A stretch of 64,000 bases of DNA, taken from the NCBI RefSeq assembly GCF_014876185.1, contig NZ_JADALJ010000001.1:124001-188000 (forward strand), read 5' to 3'. The translations under genes and the position numbers were made by a program. The notes beneath the pieces are model-generated. The model worked only from the letters and a program-made list of their open reading frames with translations. It did not search any database and was not told the DNA's origin. Source of the stretch: Rufibacter sp. LB8 (GTDB lineage: Bacteria; Bacteroidota; Bacteroidia; Cytophagales; Hymenobacteraceae). Of this stretch, positions 15,474 through 24,269 are shown piece by piece. Position 1 is the first letter of the stretch. Each line of letters opens with the position of its first letter.

Positions 15474-15770
15474 CTACCTCCTCGGCTTATCTGACCGGGG
15501 CGGCGCGCTGTTTGGTTTCTTAGGTTCACCTTCAGGTTTAGGGATGCGGGGTGCCTGGGGGCCACGCAGGTGAATCACCAGGCCGTTCAAAAAGTTTCTT
15601 AAAAGCTGGTCGCCGCAGGGTTTATAGTTGGCGTGGTCTTCTTGCCGGAAGATGGCGCCCAGCTCGCTTTTAGTCACGTTGAAGTCCACCAGTTTCAGGA
15701 TGTTCACTATATCGTCGTCGCGGAGCTGCAGGGCCACGCGCAGTTTCTTCATGATGTCATTGTTGGTCAT
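15474..15770 (-). CDS. DUF1456 (YehS-like) protein, single repeat
   Basis: The 98-residue product reads NNDIMKKLRVALQLRDDDIV at the start and CGDQLLRNFLNGLVIHLRG in the middle, which matches the DUF1456 repeat of E. coli YehS. YehS (about 156 residues) has two such repeats; this protein has one, then a Pro/Arg-rich tail (about residues 72-98). The function of the family is unknown. The start is ATG at 15770. The short form is common in Bacteroidota as far as I can recall. Confidence 0.8.
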   Translation of the reverse strand: MTNNDIMKKLRVALQLRDDDIVNILKLVDFNVTKSELGAIFRQEDHANYKPCGDQLLRNFLNGLVIHLRGPQAPRIPKPEGEPKKPNSAPPRSDKPRR

Positions 15771-15878
15771 GGGCGGCGGTTGGTTAAGTCTGCGTTAAAG
15801 ATACGCAGGCGGCGGCAGATTTCAGGCATGGCCTTCGGCTGAAAGCAAATTCAAACGCGCTGGCAAAGGCCGAACCTG

Positions 15879-18326
15879 CTAGCGGTTGCGAGGGCGCTCC
15901 GGACCGGTGAGTTTCTCAAGTTCCTTCTGGCCTTTGAGCTCCATCTTCCCGAACCGGTAGTTGAACGTGAGCCGAACCACGCGGTTGTAGTTGCTGTTGA
16001 GGCTGCTGCTGGTCCAGAGCGGGTTCTGCACGGTGGTGCGTACCTCAATGGCTTGTTGCAGAAAATTCTCCATGTTCAGGCTGATGCCCGCTTTCCGGTT
16101 CCAGAATTCCTTGCGCACGCCCAGGCTGTAGCTTTGGTTGCCTGTGCTTCGGCTCTGCAAACTGATGCGCGCGGAATTGTACGAAGCCGCCGCCTGCACG
16201 CTCAGTTCCTTGGTGAAGCGGTAAGACACGTTGGTGTTGAGGTTGTACATGAAACCGCTTCGGCGCGGGCGGCCCTCGCCGGGGTTCAGGTCTGAGTAAT
16301 ACACGTTGCCGTTCACGCCCCACTGGCCTTTCTGCTTGAACCGCAGCGTCATAGACAAGTTGGAGCCGTAGGTGGCGTTTTTACCTATGTTCCGGAACGT
16401 GTTGTGCTGCACGGTGTCTTCGGCAATCACCACAAATTGGTAAGAACCGATGTCATTGTTGGTCTGCCGCCAGTACGCAGACGCGTTGAAGGTAAGGCTC
16501 TTGACTAGCCAGCTGTAATTGATTTCAGTGTTGTGCGTGAGTTCGGCTTCCAGATCTGGGTTACCGTACCGGATACTGAACGGGTTGCTGTCATTGATGT
16601 ACGGGTTCAATTGCCCAATGGGCGGACGCTGGATTCTGGTGCTGTAGCTCAGGCGCAACTGGTGGTCGTTTTTGAACGTGCGCCGAAACATGATGTTGGG
16701 CATGAAATTGCTGAAAGGCTTGTCCAGCACCGTGTTGGTGGTCTTGAAATTGCCGTGCACCGTGGTGTATTCATAGCGCCCGCCCACCCGTAGAATGTAC
16801 TTTTTATCAACTCTGAGCGTGTACGAAAAATAGGCAGCGTGCACATTCTGGTCATACACAAACTGGTTAGACCGCCGTGGGTCCTGCACCAGCGGCGCCT
16901 CTAAGCCAGGAGCAGAAGAAAACCGATAATCTGTCTCTGAACTCCGCAGCACCGACCGCGCGCCCACTTCCACCTGACCGTATTTCTCAAACGGGTGCGT
17001 GTAATCGGCTTTAAATGTCATCTCCCGCGTGCCGCTGTGGTTCAGGTTTTCCTGCCGGTTGGTGATAAGGCCCAGTCCGTTTTCCTCCAGCAAGTCATAA
17101 TCGCTGTCGTTGGTGTTGGTGTTGAAGGTGGTGAGGAACTCAAATTCCTGGTTTTTACGCGCGAAGGTTCTTCGGTAGAACAGGTTGCCTTCCAGGTTGT
17201 TGCTGTGGCCGTCTGTGTTGATGTCGCGGTGCAGTTGGCGGGTGATGGCGCCTTCGGGGTTTGTCTCAATGGATTGCAGCGAGCGCGCGTTCTGCGAGTT
17301 GCTGCCGTTTAGGCGCAGGCTTCCGCCCAGCGTATTCTTTTCGTTCACTTCATAGTCCGCTGACAATTGCCCGTAGCGCGAAGTCCCGTCGTTTTCATAA
17401 TTACTGCGCTGCGAAATCTGGCGTGATTCAAAGTAAATCTGGTCACTTTCACTGTTCCCGAACCTATCATTTAGGTTTCCGCCCGCGCTGGCCCTAAGGC
17501 CCAAACCTCTGCGCCGCCAGTTGAAATTACTGTTCAGGTTGTTGCTTCTGTTGCCCGCCGTGGCGTTCAGAGAGCCGGTAAACCCTTCTAAGGTGCTTTT
17601 CTTAGTGATGATGTTGACCACGCCCGCGCTGCCTTCGGCTTCATACTTGGCACTGGGGCTGGTGATTACTTCCACGCTCTGAATTAAATCTGCCGGAATT
17701 TGTTCCAGCGCCTCGGCCAGATTGTCTGAAAGCATGGTGGACGGCTTTCCGTTAATCAGGATTTTTATTTTGTTGCTGCCGCGCATTTCCACATTGCCGT
17801 CAATGTCCACTGAGAGCATGGGCACTTTCTTGAGCACATCCGTAGCGGTGCCGCCCAGGTTGGTGATGTCGTTTTCAGCGTTGTAGACCAGTCCGTCATC
17901 GGTTTCCTGAATCAGGTTTTTCTCACCGGTAATCACCACTTCCTCCAGTTTCTTGCTGTCGGTTTCCAGGAAGATCTGGCCCAGTGCCAACGCGCCCGCC
18001 GCGCTCACCGTCACGGGTTGCAGTTTGGTGGCAAAGCCAATAAAACTGATGGATACTTGATACGCGCCCGCCGCAACTTTCGGAAACGTGAATTGCCCAT
18101 TTGCATCTGCTGCCGTGCCATACACTGGTTTCCCTGCCGCATCCAACAACGCCACGGTGGCAAACCCGACCGGTATTTTGGTGGTGGCCTCCATCACTTG
18201 CCCCGTCACGGGCACGCCCGCGCTAGTCTGAAACGCCACGTTTTTCACGCTAATGGCCGCTTTGGTTTGCCAGCCAGCAATAAGGAAAAGAAGGAAGAAA
18301 AGGGCGAAGCGGAAAGAAAACGTCAT
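15879..18326 (-). CDS. Outer-membrane beta-barrel receptor with carboxypeptidase-regulatory-like domain
   Basis: The 815-residue protein has a signal peptide (about 1-23), then a CarboxypepD-regulatory-like beta-sandwich (about 35-115, VTGQVMEATTKIPVGFATVA) and a plug domain (about 120-240, GTATDVLKKVPMLSVDIDGN and PSAKYEAEGSAGVVNIITKK). A long barrel part with many alternating aromatic strands follows (outer membrane beta-barrel family 3). It ends in a basic tail after LTFNYRFGKMELKG. It belongs to the TonB-dependent-receptor-like group; no TonB box was identified and the ligand is unknown. It is monocistronic, with repeat-rich DNA on its upstream side. Confidence 0.9.
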   Translation of the reverse strand: MTFSFRFALFFLLFLIAGWQTKAAISVKNVAFQTSAGVPVTGQVMEATTKIPVGFATVALLDAAGKPVYGTAADANGQFTFPKVAAGAYQVSISFIGFATKLQPVTVSAAGALALGQIFLETDSKKLEEVVITGEKNLIQETDDGLVYNAENDITNLGGTATDVLKKVPMLSVDIDGNVEMRGSNKIKILINGKPSTMLSDNLAEALEQIPADLIQSVEVITSPSAKYEAEGSAGVVNIITKKSTLEGFTGSLNATAGNRSNNLNSNFNWRRRGLGLRASAGGNLNDRFGNSESDQIYFESRQISQRSNYENDGTSRYGQLSADYEVNEKNTLGGSLRLNGSNSQNARSLQSIETNPEGAITRQLHRDINTDGHSNNLEGNLFYRRTFARKNQEFEFLTTFNTNTNDSDYDLLEENGLGLITNRQENLNHSGTREMTFKADYTHPFEKYGQVEVGARSVLRSSETDYRFSSAPGLEAPLVQDPRRSNQFVYDQNVHAAYFSYTLRVDKKYILRVGGRYEYTTVHGNFKTTNTVLDKPFSNFMPNIMFRRTFKNDHQLRLSYSTRIQRPPIGQLNPYINDSNPFSIRYGNPDLEAELTHNTEINYSWLVKSLTFNASAYWRQTNNDIGSYQFVVIAEDTVQHNTFRNIGKNATYGSNLSMTLRFKQKGQWGVNGNVYYSDLNPGEGRPRRSGFMYNLNTNVSYRFTKELSVQAAASYNSARISLQSRSTGNQSYSLGVRKEFWNRKAGISLNMENFLQQAIEVRTTVQNPLWTSSSLNSNYNRVVRLTFNYRFGKMELKGQKELEKLTGPERPRNR

Positions 18327-18433
18327 GCGGCGCTGGGGGAGGAAAGTCTGAATGGGTTAGAGTGAATCTGGCAGCAAAGGTTTAATCACATGACGGTCAA
18401 TTGTTTCAGAAAGATAGGGCTTTGAACGCAAAA

Positions 18434-18477
18434 TTCCGTTTTCGACCCCATTTCTGAAAACGGAGCCAAAAACGGAA
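18434..18477. repeat. Hairpin repeat, copy 2
   Basis: Diverged palindrome starting ttccgttttcgacccc and ending gccaaaaacggaa. It lies upstream of the receptor gene, in a repeat nest (18360-18706). Confidence 0.75.
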
Positions 18478-18503
18478 AATGTTTAGATGGAATGCTCCAT
18501 TAT

Positions 18504-18576
18504 CCCCCGCAAGTTTAGCGCCAGGGTAACTTGCGGGAGGTTTGATTTGTAGAGACCAGGCACCGCCTTGTCTATG
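18504..18576. repeat. Two short palindromic repeats in a nest
   Basis: At 18504-18538 a palindrome reads cccgcaagtttagcgcc...aacttgcggg, related to the foldback at 21551-21676. At 18549-18576 gtagagaccaggc...gccttgtctatg is related to 21683-21711. Confidence 0.7.
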
Positions 18577-18606
18577 ACGGTAAGAGATAGATATTTGCTT
18601 AATATT

Positions 18607-18644
18607 ACACCCTCACCCTAACCCTCTCCCAGAGGGAGAGGGGA
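18607..18644. repeat. ctctcccagagggagagg repeat
   Basis: The sequence accctcaccctaaccctctcc then agagggagagggga forms a hairpin. Related copies occur at 61771-61805 and 63711-63745. Confidence 0.7.
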
Positions 18645-18648
18645 TTTT

Positions 18649-18700
18649 GGTTTTCCGTTTTGGGGCTCATTTCCAAAAACGAGGCTAAAAACGGAAAACC
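18649..18700. repeat. Hairpin repeat, copy 3
   Basis: Palindrome with outer arms ggttttccgtttt / aaaacggaaaacc. It begins 6 bp after the stop of the phosphoesterase gene (18707, minus strand). Confidence 0.8.
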
Positions 18701-18706
18701 AAAACA

Positions 18707-20563
18707 TTAATACTCCAGCAATTCCACTTTGCCGTCCATGCTGGCGGCTACCAGTTTTTTCTTGCCTAGCACGTTCACGGTATTAATCATGGAATTGTCA
18801 ATTTTGTGCGCCCAGTTTACTTGCTGCGTCTCTGGATTAATGCTGTAGACCACACCGCTCTTGGTCCCGAAGAAAACGGCACCGTCGCGTTCCAGTAGCA
18901 TGGAGGGCACGTGCTCGTACCCAAAGCCGGCTTTCAGGCGCCAGGCTACTTTTGCCTCAGAATTGCTGGTGGGGTAGGCCACTATTTCGTCTTGCATGGT
19001 TTTGCCGTAGAGCCATTTTTTGTCGGCAGACATTCCTAAAGATTCACGCACGGTGGCTTCTTTGCTGCGCCAGAGTGTTTGGCCGGTGTTGCTGTCAAGG
19101 GCGGTGATGAACCGGTCTGGGGCCACAATGTAGACAACGCCGTCATGGGCCACCGGAATAACCATGGCCGGCGAGAACATGCGGTTGGGCGAGCCATTGT
19201 TCCATTTCCAGGCCAAGCTGCCGTCTTTCTGGTTCAACGCGTATAAATGCCTATCCCAGGCCCCGAAGATGACTTTGCCTTCATACAGCAGCGGCGTGCT
19301 CACCACCGCACCTTCCAACTCTGAGAATGCCCAGATTTCTTTGCCCGTGGCCGCATCCAGCGCCCTGAATTTTCCGTCTGAGGCACCAATGTACGCCACG
19401 CCTTTGTCCACCAGCGGCGAGCCTAAGACCGAGGCCCCAGCTGTGGTTTTCCAGGCCAGTTTGCCGGTTTTGGAATGGAGCGCGTAGATATTTCCGTCTC
19501 CGGAACCCAGAATCACCAGGTCTTTGTGCATGGCTGGCGAAGAGAAAATACCGCCGCCCGTTTTATAGGTCCAAGCCACTTTCCCGTCTTTTTCACGAAG
19601 CGCTTCAATTTTGCCCACGCTGTTCCCAAAAATCACCAGGCCTTTGTGCACCACCGGCGTGGAGATCACGTTGGCATCAGAATGGTAGCTCCAGGCTTTT
19701 TTAACGCTGGGGTAGGTTTTGTTGATGTCATACGATGGCCTCGGAAACGGATTGCCCGCTGCATAGGTCTTGGCCCCCAGCGCGATTCTGCGCCAAACTG
19801 GTTTGGTTTCTAAGCCCGGCGTGCGCTCTGCAAACAGCGCCGAATCTTGCCGCATCTGCACCAGATTGTACCCGCCAAATTCAGCTTTGGCGCGCAAATT
19901 GGAACGTCCCACGGTGGCTTCTATTCCTTCAACGTTGTCTTTTTTGTTGGTGTGTAAATGGCCGCAGATGGTGAACTGGGTGTTCTGTTTTTTCAACCGG
20001 TCAATGGCCTCGTACCAATTGTCCAGGCCGTTGTCCAGGGGGTAATGGTTGGCGAAGACGATGGGTTGCGATTTTGGCGTGGCCGCCAGCACACTGTCCA
20101 GCCAAACCACGGCATCTCTGGGAATGTGCCCGTCTGACATGCGCACGTACGGTCCGCTGGAACATCCAATGAACTTGACGCCCTGGTGCTCAAACGCAAA
20201 CTTGTCATAGCCAAATTCCCTGATGAAACTCACCCCTCCAGATTCTGACCAGCCCGTGTCATGGTTTCCCGGCAGAATGTAGTAGGGCACTTTCAGCGCA
20301 CTCAGAATCTCTTTAGCCAGCTTGAGTTCCTGGTCTGTGCCCATCTCGGTGATATCGCCAGTTAGTATCACGAAGGAAATATTGGGCAGGCTGTTGATGT
20401 CGGCCACGGTGCGGCGCAAATCTTCCTCGGCCCCGCCGTTGGGCGAACCGATGTGCGTGTCTGACACAAACGCGAACTGAAACGGCGCCTGCACCTGCGC
20501 CTGAAGCCCGCGGGTGCTCAACAGGAACAATAGAACAAATAGAAACGAGAAGGATTTTTTCAT
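18707..20563 (-). CDS. Secreted metallophosphoesterase fused to a PQQ-like beta-propeller
   Basis: The start was set at 20563, where a signal peptide begins (MKKSFSFLFVLLFLLSTRG). An upstream ATG would add 28 residues without a signal. Residues about 25-245 form a calcineurin-like phosphoesterase with all metal motifs visible: VSDTHIG, LTGDITEMG, PGNHDTGW, FANHYP and CGHLHTN. Residues about 290-617 form a PQQ-like (BamB-type) propeller with repeated units such as VAWTYKTGGGIFSSPAMHKD and GKEIWAFSELEGAVVSTPLL. It probably acts in the periplasm or outside the cell. Phosphatase substrate and propeller ligand are unknown. A hairpin repeat lies right after the stop. Confidence 0.9.
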   Translation of the reverse strand: MKKSFSFLFVLLFLLSTRGLQAQVQAPFQFAFVSDTHIGSPNGGAEEDLRRTVADINSLPNISFVILTGDITEMGTDQELKLAKEILSALKVPYYILPGNHDTGWSESGGVSFIREFGYDKFAFEHQGVKFIGCSSGPYVRMSDGHIPRDAVVWLDSVLAATPKSQPIVFANHYPLDNGLDNWYEAIDRLKKQNTQFTICGHLHTNKKDNVEGIEATVGRSNLRAKAEFGGYNLVQMRQDSALFAERTPGLETKPVWRRIALGAKTYAAGNPFPRPSYDINKTYPSVKKAWSYHSDANVISTPVVHKGLVIFGNSVGKIEALREKDGKVAWTYKTGGGIFSSPAMHKDLVILGSGDGNIYALHSKTGKLAWKTTAGASVLGSPLVDKGVAYIGASDGKFRALDAATGKEIWAFSELEGAVVSTPLLYEGKVIFGAWDRHLYALNQKDGSLAWKWNNGSPNRMFSPAMVIPVAHDGVVYIVAPDRFITALDSNTGQTLWRSKEATVRESLGMSADKKWLYGKTMQDEIVAYPTSNSEAKVAWRLKAGFGYEHVPSMLLERDGAVFFGTKSGVVYSINPETQQVNWAHKIDNSMINTVNVLGKKKLVAASMDGKVELLEY

Positions 20564-20693
20564 AAGCGGGGGTGATGAAATGCGTGCTTTACCAGAATTT
20601 AGCAGTAACCGAAGCGAAGGAATGAACCTCGGCTTATGCAGAAGCATAATTAATATAAATTTTTAAAAAGTAAGCATCGTTCTCAGGATTTAC

Positions 20694-20739
20694 TTTCCGT
20701 TTTCGGGCTCAATTCTGAAAACGAAGCCAAAAAAGGAAA
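20694..20739. repeat. Hairpin repeat, copy 4
   Basis: Diverged copy, tttccgttttcgggctcaat then gaaaacgaagccaaaaaagg. It lies between two divergent genes. Confidence 0.75.
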
Positions 20740-20790
20740 TGGTACCGTAGAATGAACGTATGATTCACAGCAGAATTAAACCTGGCTAGC

Positions 20791-20821
20791 TTGGGCAGTT
20801 CTTGCTTTGCCCTTATCTTGT
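20791..20821 (+). promoter_or_regulatory. Promoter candidate for the YCII gene
   Basis: A -7-like TATCTTGT at 20814-20821 follows a TTGG at 20791 by 19 bp, close to the Bacteroidota -33/-7 arrangement. The gene starts at 20850. Confidence 0.4.
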
Positions 20822-20849
20822 CCAAAGTTTTAAATCTGAAATCAGAACC

Positions 20850-21140
20850 ATGAAGCAATATTTAATTACCGGCCTCGATTACACCACCCCGGGCGCCTTG
20901 GACCACCGCATGGCGGTTCGACCCTTCCACTTTGAGGCGATTAAAAAGTACAAAGACTCCGGCAATTTCATTCTGGGCGGCGCCATGCTCAACGACGAAG
21001 GCAATATGATAGGCTCCACGCTGGTCATGCAGTTTGCCTCTGACGAAGCCCTTCAGCAATGGATGGACCAGGAACCTTATATTCTGGAGAAAGTTTGGGA
21101 AAGCGTAACGGTGACGCAATTTAAAGTAGCGCAGGTGTAA
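20850..21140 (+). CDS. YCII-related domain protein
   Basis: The start was set at 20850 (MKQYLITGLDYTTPGALDHR) because the family begins there. An upstream ATG at 20802 overlaps the promoter. The 96-residue protein has the YCII ferredoxin-like fold pattern: a conserved R-x-x-H-region (AVRPFHFEAI), FILGGAMLNDEGNMIGS, then MQFASDEALQQWMDQEPYI. The YciI family is related to muconolactone isomerase-like dimeric enzymes; a specific reaction is not known. Confidence 0.88.
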   Translation: MKQYLITGLDYTTPGALDHRMAVRPFHFEAIKKYKDSGNFILGGAMLNDEGNMIGSTLVMQFASDEALQQWMDQEPYILEKVWESVTVTQFKVAQV

Positions 21141-21874
21141 AGAAGTGGTGAGTCATCCAGAGTATTCCTGAGGCGGGAGCCGAAAGGAACGAGCGTAGCT
21201 ACCGAGGGATCTAACGAAGATTCTTTCTGATACTTGACTTGGGCATGCATTTTTCGCCATTGTTGGTGTTATCACCAACAACCTGAACTGCGTTTCTAGC
21301 TGCTTTTGTGTACGCAGTTTGCTTTCCTTCCAAATAACAGTTTCATCCTAAGTTCTACAAGACAGTCTTTTCCATAACTGGGCTCCGAGCGCTCACGGCC
21401 GCGAGGTCCCGCCTTCCCCCTCGCACTGCCGGTCTTGGCCATGACTGCAGTCTGCCAGGTAAGACCTCACAGGTTTCCAAAACCTGTGAGGTCTATTACG
21501 TTTCTAGGCTCTATTTTAGAAATGGAGGCGGAAACGCAATTTTCTTTTACTACCGCAAGTTTAGCGGCAGCGTAACTTGTGGTAACCAACTTGGTCAGTT
21601 TACCAACTGACGTGAGTTGATAAACTCACAACATGTATAGCCACAAGTTACGGCTGCGCCTAAACTTGCGGCAGTAACTTATGTAGAGACAAGGCACTGC
21701 CTTGTCTCTACAGTTGAGGTTCCGATTACCGCCTGCTCAAAAGTCCTCGTAGCGTGCGAAGCTCCTACGAGTGTCTTTGCCAAATATCGTTTTGGGCCTA
21801 TAAATTGAAAATGCAGCTAAAACTAGCAATTGAATTTCTATAAACACAAGGCACTAATTTGTCGCTGCGTTTTG
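21141..21874. repeat. Intergenic repeat nest
   Basis: This 734-bp stretch has no gene but many palindromes. They include gttggtg-ttatcaccaac near 21265; agacctcacaggttt / aacctgtgaggtct at 21462-21494; a degenerate hairpin-family copy (number 5) at 21499-21537; a 126-bp foldback whose arms are taccgcaagtttagcggcag at 21551 and its inverse ending at 21676; and gtagagacaaggc / gccttgtctctac at 21683-21711. Confidence 0.75.
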
Positions 21875-22438
21875 CTATTCTGTTTTTGCCTCCACAGACT
21901 GCAGCTGCAATTCTTCGGCATGCGGTTGAAGGGCTTGAATGATAAAGTCAATATGTTCCGCAAGGTCTACAGCCAGCAGTTCCACGCCTAGTTTTACTTC
22001 GTTGCGGTCCACAGATGCGGCAAAGCTGGCCTGTTTCAGTTTCTTGAGCACCGATTTCGCTTCCAGGCCTTCCAGGCGTTGCGGCCGCACCTGGGCGCAG
22101 GCGACTACGAAACCAGTGATTTCGTCACAGCCCAGCAAGGCTTTGTCTAACATAGAATCATGTGAAACGCCCCAGTGGCTGTAGTGCGCAGAGATGGCGT
22201 GGGCCATTTCTTCTTCGCCTTTGTCGCGGAGCAGGTCTACAATCAAGTGCGGGTGGCGGTCTGGGTGGGCTTCGTAGTCAGCGTCATGGAGCAGGCCGGT
22301 GTTGCCCCAGAGTTCCAGGTCTTGGTTGAGCTTTTGGGCGTAGGCGCGCATGACCAGTTCCACGGTGCGGGCGTGGCGAAGGAGGCTGTCGCCTTTGGTG
22401 TAGTGGTGCAGGATTTGAACGGCTTCGTCTCTGGTCAT
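21875..22438 (-). CDS. HD-domain hydrolase
   Basis: The start was set at 22438 (MTRDEAVQILHHYTKGDSLL); an upstream ATG at 22501 adds an unlikely 21-residue extension that overlaps a repeat. The 187-residue protein has HD-domain metal ligands: the first His in LLRHARTVE, the HD pair in NTGLLHDADYEAHPD, a further His-rich part (HAISAHYSHWG) and an Asp in LLGCDEITGFV. It is probably a metal-dependent phosphohydrolase of the YedJ/HDIG type. The substrate is unknown. The end is acidic and helical. Confidence 0.87.
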   Translation of the reverse strand: MTRDEAVQILHHYTKGDSLLRHARTVELVMRAYAQKLNQDLELWGNTGLLHDADYEAHPDRHPHLIVDLLRDKGEEEMAHAISAHYSHWGVSHDSMLDKALLGCDEITGFVVACAQVRPQRLEGLEAKSVLKKLKQASFAASVDRNEVKLGVELLAVDLAEHIDFIIQALQPHAEELQLQSVEAKTE

Positions 22439-22511
22439 GGCAGGTTTGATAATGTCTTCCCAAGATAAGGCGGCGCACGAAAGACGGCAAGAAGCACGCA
22501 AATATTTTCTG

Positions 22512-22551
22512 CCGTTTTCGGCTTCATTTCTAGAAACGGGCCCGAAAACGG
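22512..22551. repeat. Hairpin repeat, copy 6
   Basis: ccgttttcggcttcatttc / gaaacgggcccgaaaacgg. It starts 8 bp after the stop of the polyferredoxin-like gene (22560, minus strand). Confidence 0.85.
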
Positions 22552-22559
22552 AAACTGTG

Positions 22560-23900
22560 TTAAGACAGAATACGCAGGTTGTCTGGGTGAATTAGTTGGC
22601 TAGCGTCGTATCTTCCTTGGGTGGGGCCGTTCTCCAGTTTCAAGACGCCCCGCGGGCAGACGGTGGCGCACATGCCGCAGCCCACGCAGGCCGCCCTTAT
22701 GATGGGTTCGCCTTTCTGGGCGTAGTGGCGCACGTCAATCCCCATCTCGCAGAAGGTGGAGCAGTTTCCGCAGGAAATGCACTGGCCGCCGTTAGTGGTA
22801 ATTCTGAACCGTGAGAAGTGCTTCTGCAGCAACCCCAAATACGCCGCCATGGGGCACCCAAACCGACACCAAACTCTGGAACCCAGCAAGGGATAAAAGC
22901 CCACGCCAATGACGCCGGCAAAAATAGACCCAATGAAAAACCCGTACCACTGCGCAAAAGACCCCGATAAATGACCCAGAATGGCACCTTTGAGAAAACT
23001 GTTGGCCCAGAGCAGAATGGTGATTAAAATAATGGCCGCCAGAATGGAATACACCAAGCGCACTTCCCAGCGCCAGGCTTTCCGGGAACGGTCTGCGAGG
23101 TGACGGTAGGGATCACCGGCGGTTTCAGCCAGGCCGCCGCAGCCGCAGACCCAGCTGCAGTACCAGCGCTTTCCGTAGAAATAAGTCAAGACCGGCGTAG
23201 CCAGAAACGACAAGGTCACGCTCCAGAAAATCAAGAATACGCCCACGCCGCCCGGCTGCTGCGCCAAACTAGCCACAGAATCGGGCCAAAGATATTCGTA
23301 TTTGAGGGGCCAGAAATAACTGAAGTAGAACTCGGGTTGCTGGAACATCACCATAAGATGCGGCAGCAGGTAGGCGAACACCAACTGGAAAAACATCACT
23401 GAGCACGTTCTAATGAGTTGGTAACGGCTGTGCCGATATTTTAAAAGCGCCCGCACGCCCATCAAGAGCACCGCAAACGTGTAGAATGTGCCGTATAGAA
23501 ACCAATTGTCAGCAGGTTTATTTCGGAGCCAGAAGCTGAGGCCGTCGGTGGTTCTAATCAGGCCATCTAGCACCCAGGGGAACCAGTACAGCAACACGTA
23601 AAACCCGGTCAACAGCAGCGCCACCACCCAGGCGCTCCAGCCTTTTGAGGTTTGGCCTTGTGACCAGACGCCCACGTTGGCCAGGTGCGGCTTCTGCCAG
23701 AACCGTAGGTAAAAATACCAGAGCCCGCCCGCCGTCACCATTGAAATTCCGGCCACCAGCGGCCAACTTCCCAGCCACGGCGCCCCCAAAGGCATCAGTC
23801 CCAATACCACGCCCGCCACCACAAGAAACAGGGAGAAACGCTCGGCCATAGAAAGGGCGGCGTTTTCTGAGTGGCCTAGGGCAAAGGAATGGTCTTTCAA
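22560..23900 (-). CDS. Membrane 4Fe-4S protein (NosR/NapH-like)
   Basis: The 446-residue protein has several membrane segments (about 22-38, 46-64, 92-110, 136-150, 165-185, 220-242, 281-300, 318-340). Two Cys pairs face the membrane-segment ends (CSWVCGCGG at 248-254, CRFGCP at 345-350), as in NapH/NosR/CcoG-type proteins. Two C-terminal [4Fe-4S] sites follow: Cys374/377/380/384 and Cys405/408/411/415. It would carry electrons across or along the inner membrane. It is the last gene of a three-gene minus-strand operon with the FAD oxidoreductase and a small His-tailed protein, which may be its partners. No periplasmic FMN domain as in full NosR is present. Confidence 0.87.
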   Translation of the reverse strand: MKDHSFALGHSENAALSMAERFSLFLVVAGVVLGLMPLGAPWLGSWPLVAGISMVTAGGLWYFYLRFWQKPHLANVGVWSQGQTSKGWSAWVVALLLTGFYVLLYWFPWVLDGLIRTTDGLSFWLRNKPADNWFLYGTFYTFAVLLMGVRALLKYRHSRYQLIRTCSVMFFQLVFAYLLPHLMVMFQQPEFYFSYFWPLKYEYLWPDSVASLAQQPGGVGVFLIFWSVTLSFLATPVLTYFYGKRWYCSWVCGCGGLAETAGDPYRHLADRSRKAWRWEVRLVYSILAAIILITILLWANSFLKGAILGHLSGSFAQWYGFFIGSIFAGVIGVGFYPLLGSRVWCRFGCPMAAYLGLLQKHFSRFRITTNGGQCISCGNCSTFCEMGIDVRHYAQKGEPIIRAACVGCGMCATVCPRGVLKLENGPTQGRYDASQLIHPDNLRILS

Positions 23901-24017
23901 GGGAGTGGGAACAAAGGGTAAACGTAGTGCTTTACTTTCGGCTGAACGCCAGTTTAACAGCAGAACTTGAAACGTGCCGGAAGGTTTTGGTTCATGGTTC
24001 TGCCAGGCGCGTTTCTC

Positions 24018-24248
24018 TTAATGGTGGTGATGATGGTGATGGTCGTCCTCGGGGTTGTTGGTCAGGTTTTTATACGTCCCGAAGACAAACAGCAAGCCCC
24101 AGCACAGGTACAGGTAATTGAACGAGTCCACTTCCTTGCCCCACAGGTTCAGAAAAACATGGGCCAGCCCAGACATAAGAATGCCGGTGAGCGCGACGAA
24201 CTGAAACGAGTTCATCTGTTTGGGGTTGATGATTTTGGACCATTCCAT
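24018..24248 (-). CDS. Small membrane protein ending in seven histidines
   Basis: A 76-residue product with two hydrophobic segments (about residues 15-33 and 43-58) and the C-terminus NNPEDDHHHHHHH. The natural His run, preceded by acidic residues, could bind Ni, Zn, Cu or Co. The gene is 21 bp downstream of the FAD oxidoreductase and 117 bp upstream of the Fe-S protein, all minus strand, so a role in the same redox complex (assembly or metal handling) is plausible. The CAC/CAT codons are mixed only slightly (a gtg/atg run on the plus strand at 24020-24040), so the run could vary in length by slippage. No family is recognised. Confidence 0.75.
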   Translation of the reverse strand: MEWSKIINPKQMNSFQFVALTGILMSGLAHVFLNLWGKEVDSFNYLYLCWGLLFVFGTYKNLTNNPEDDHHHHHHH

Positions 24249-24269
24249 AGGCGAAAGCGTTGGTTTAGG

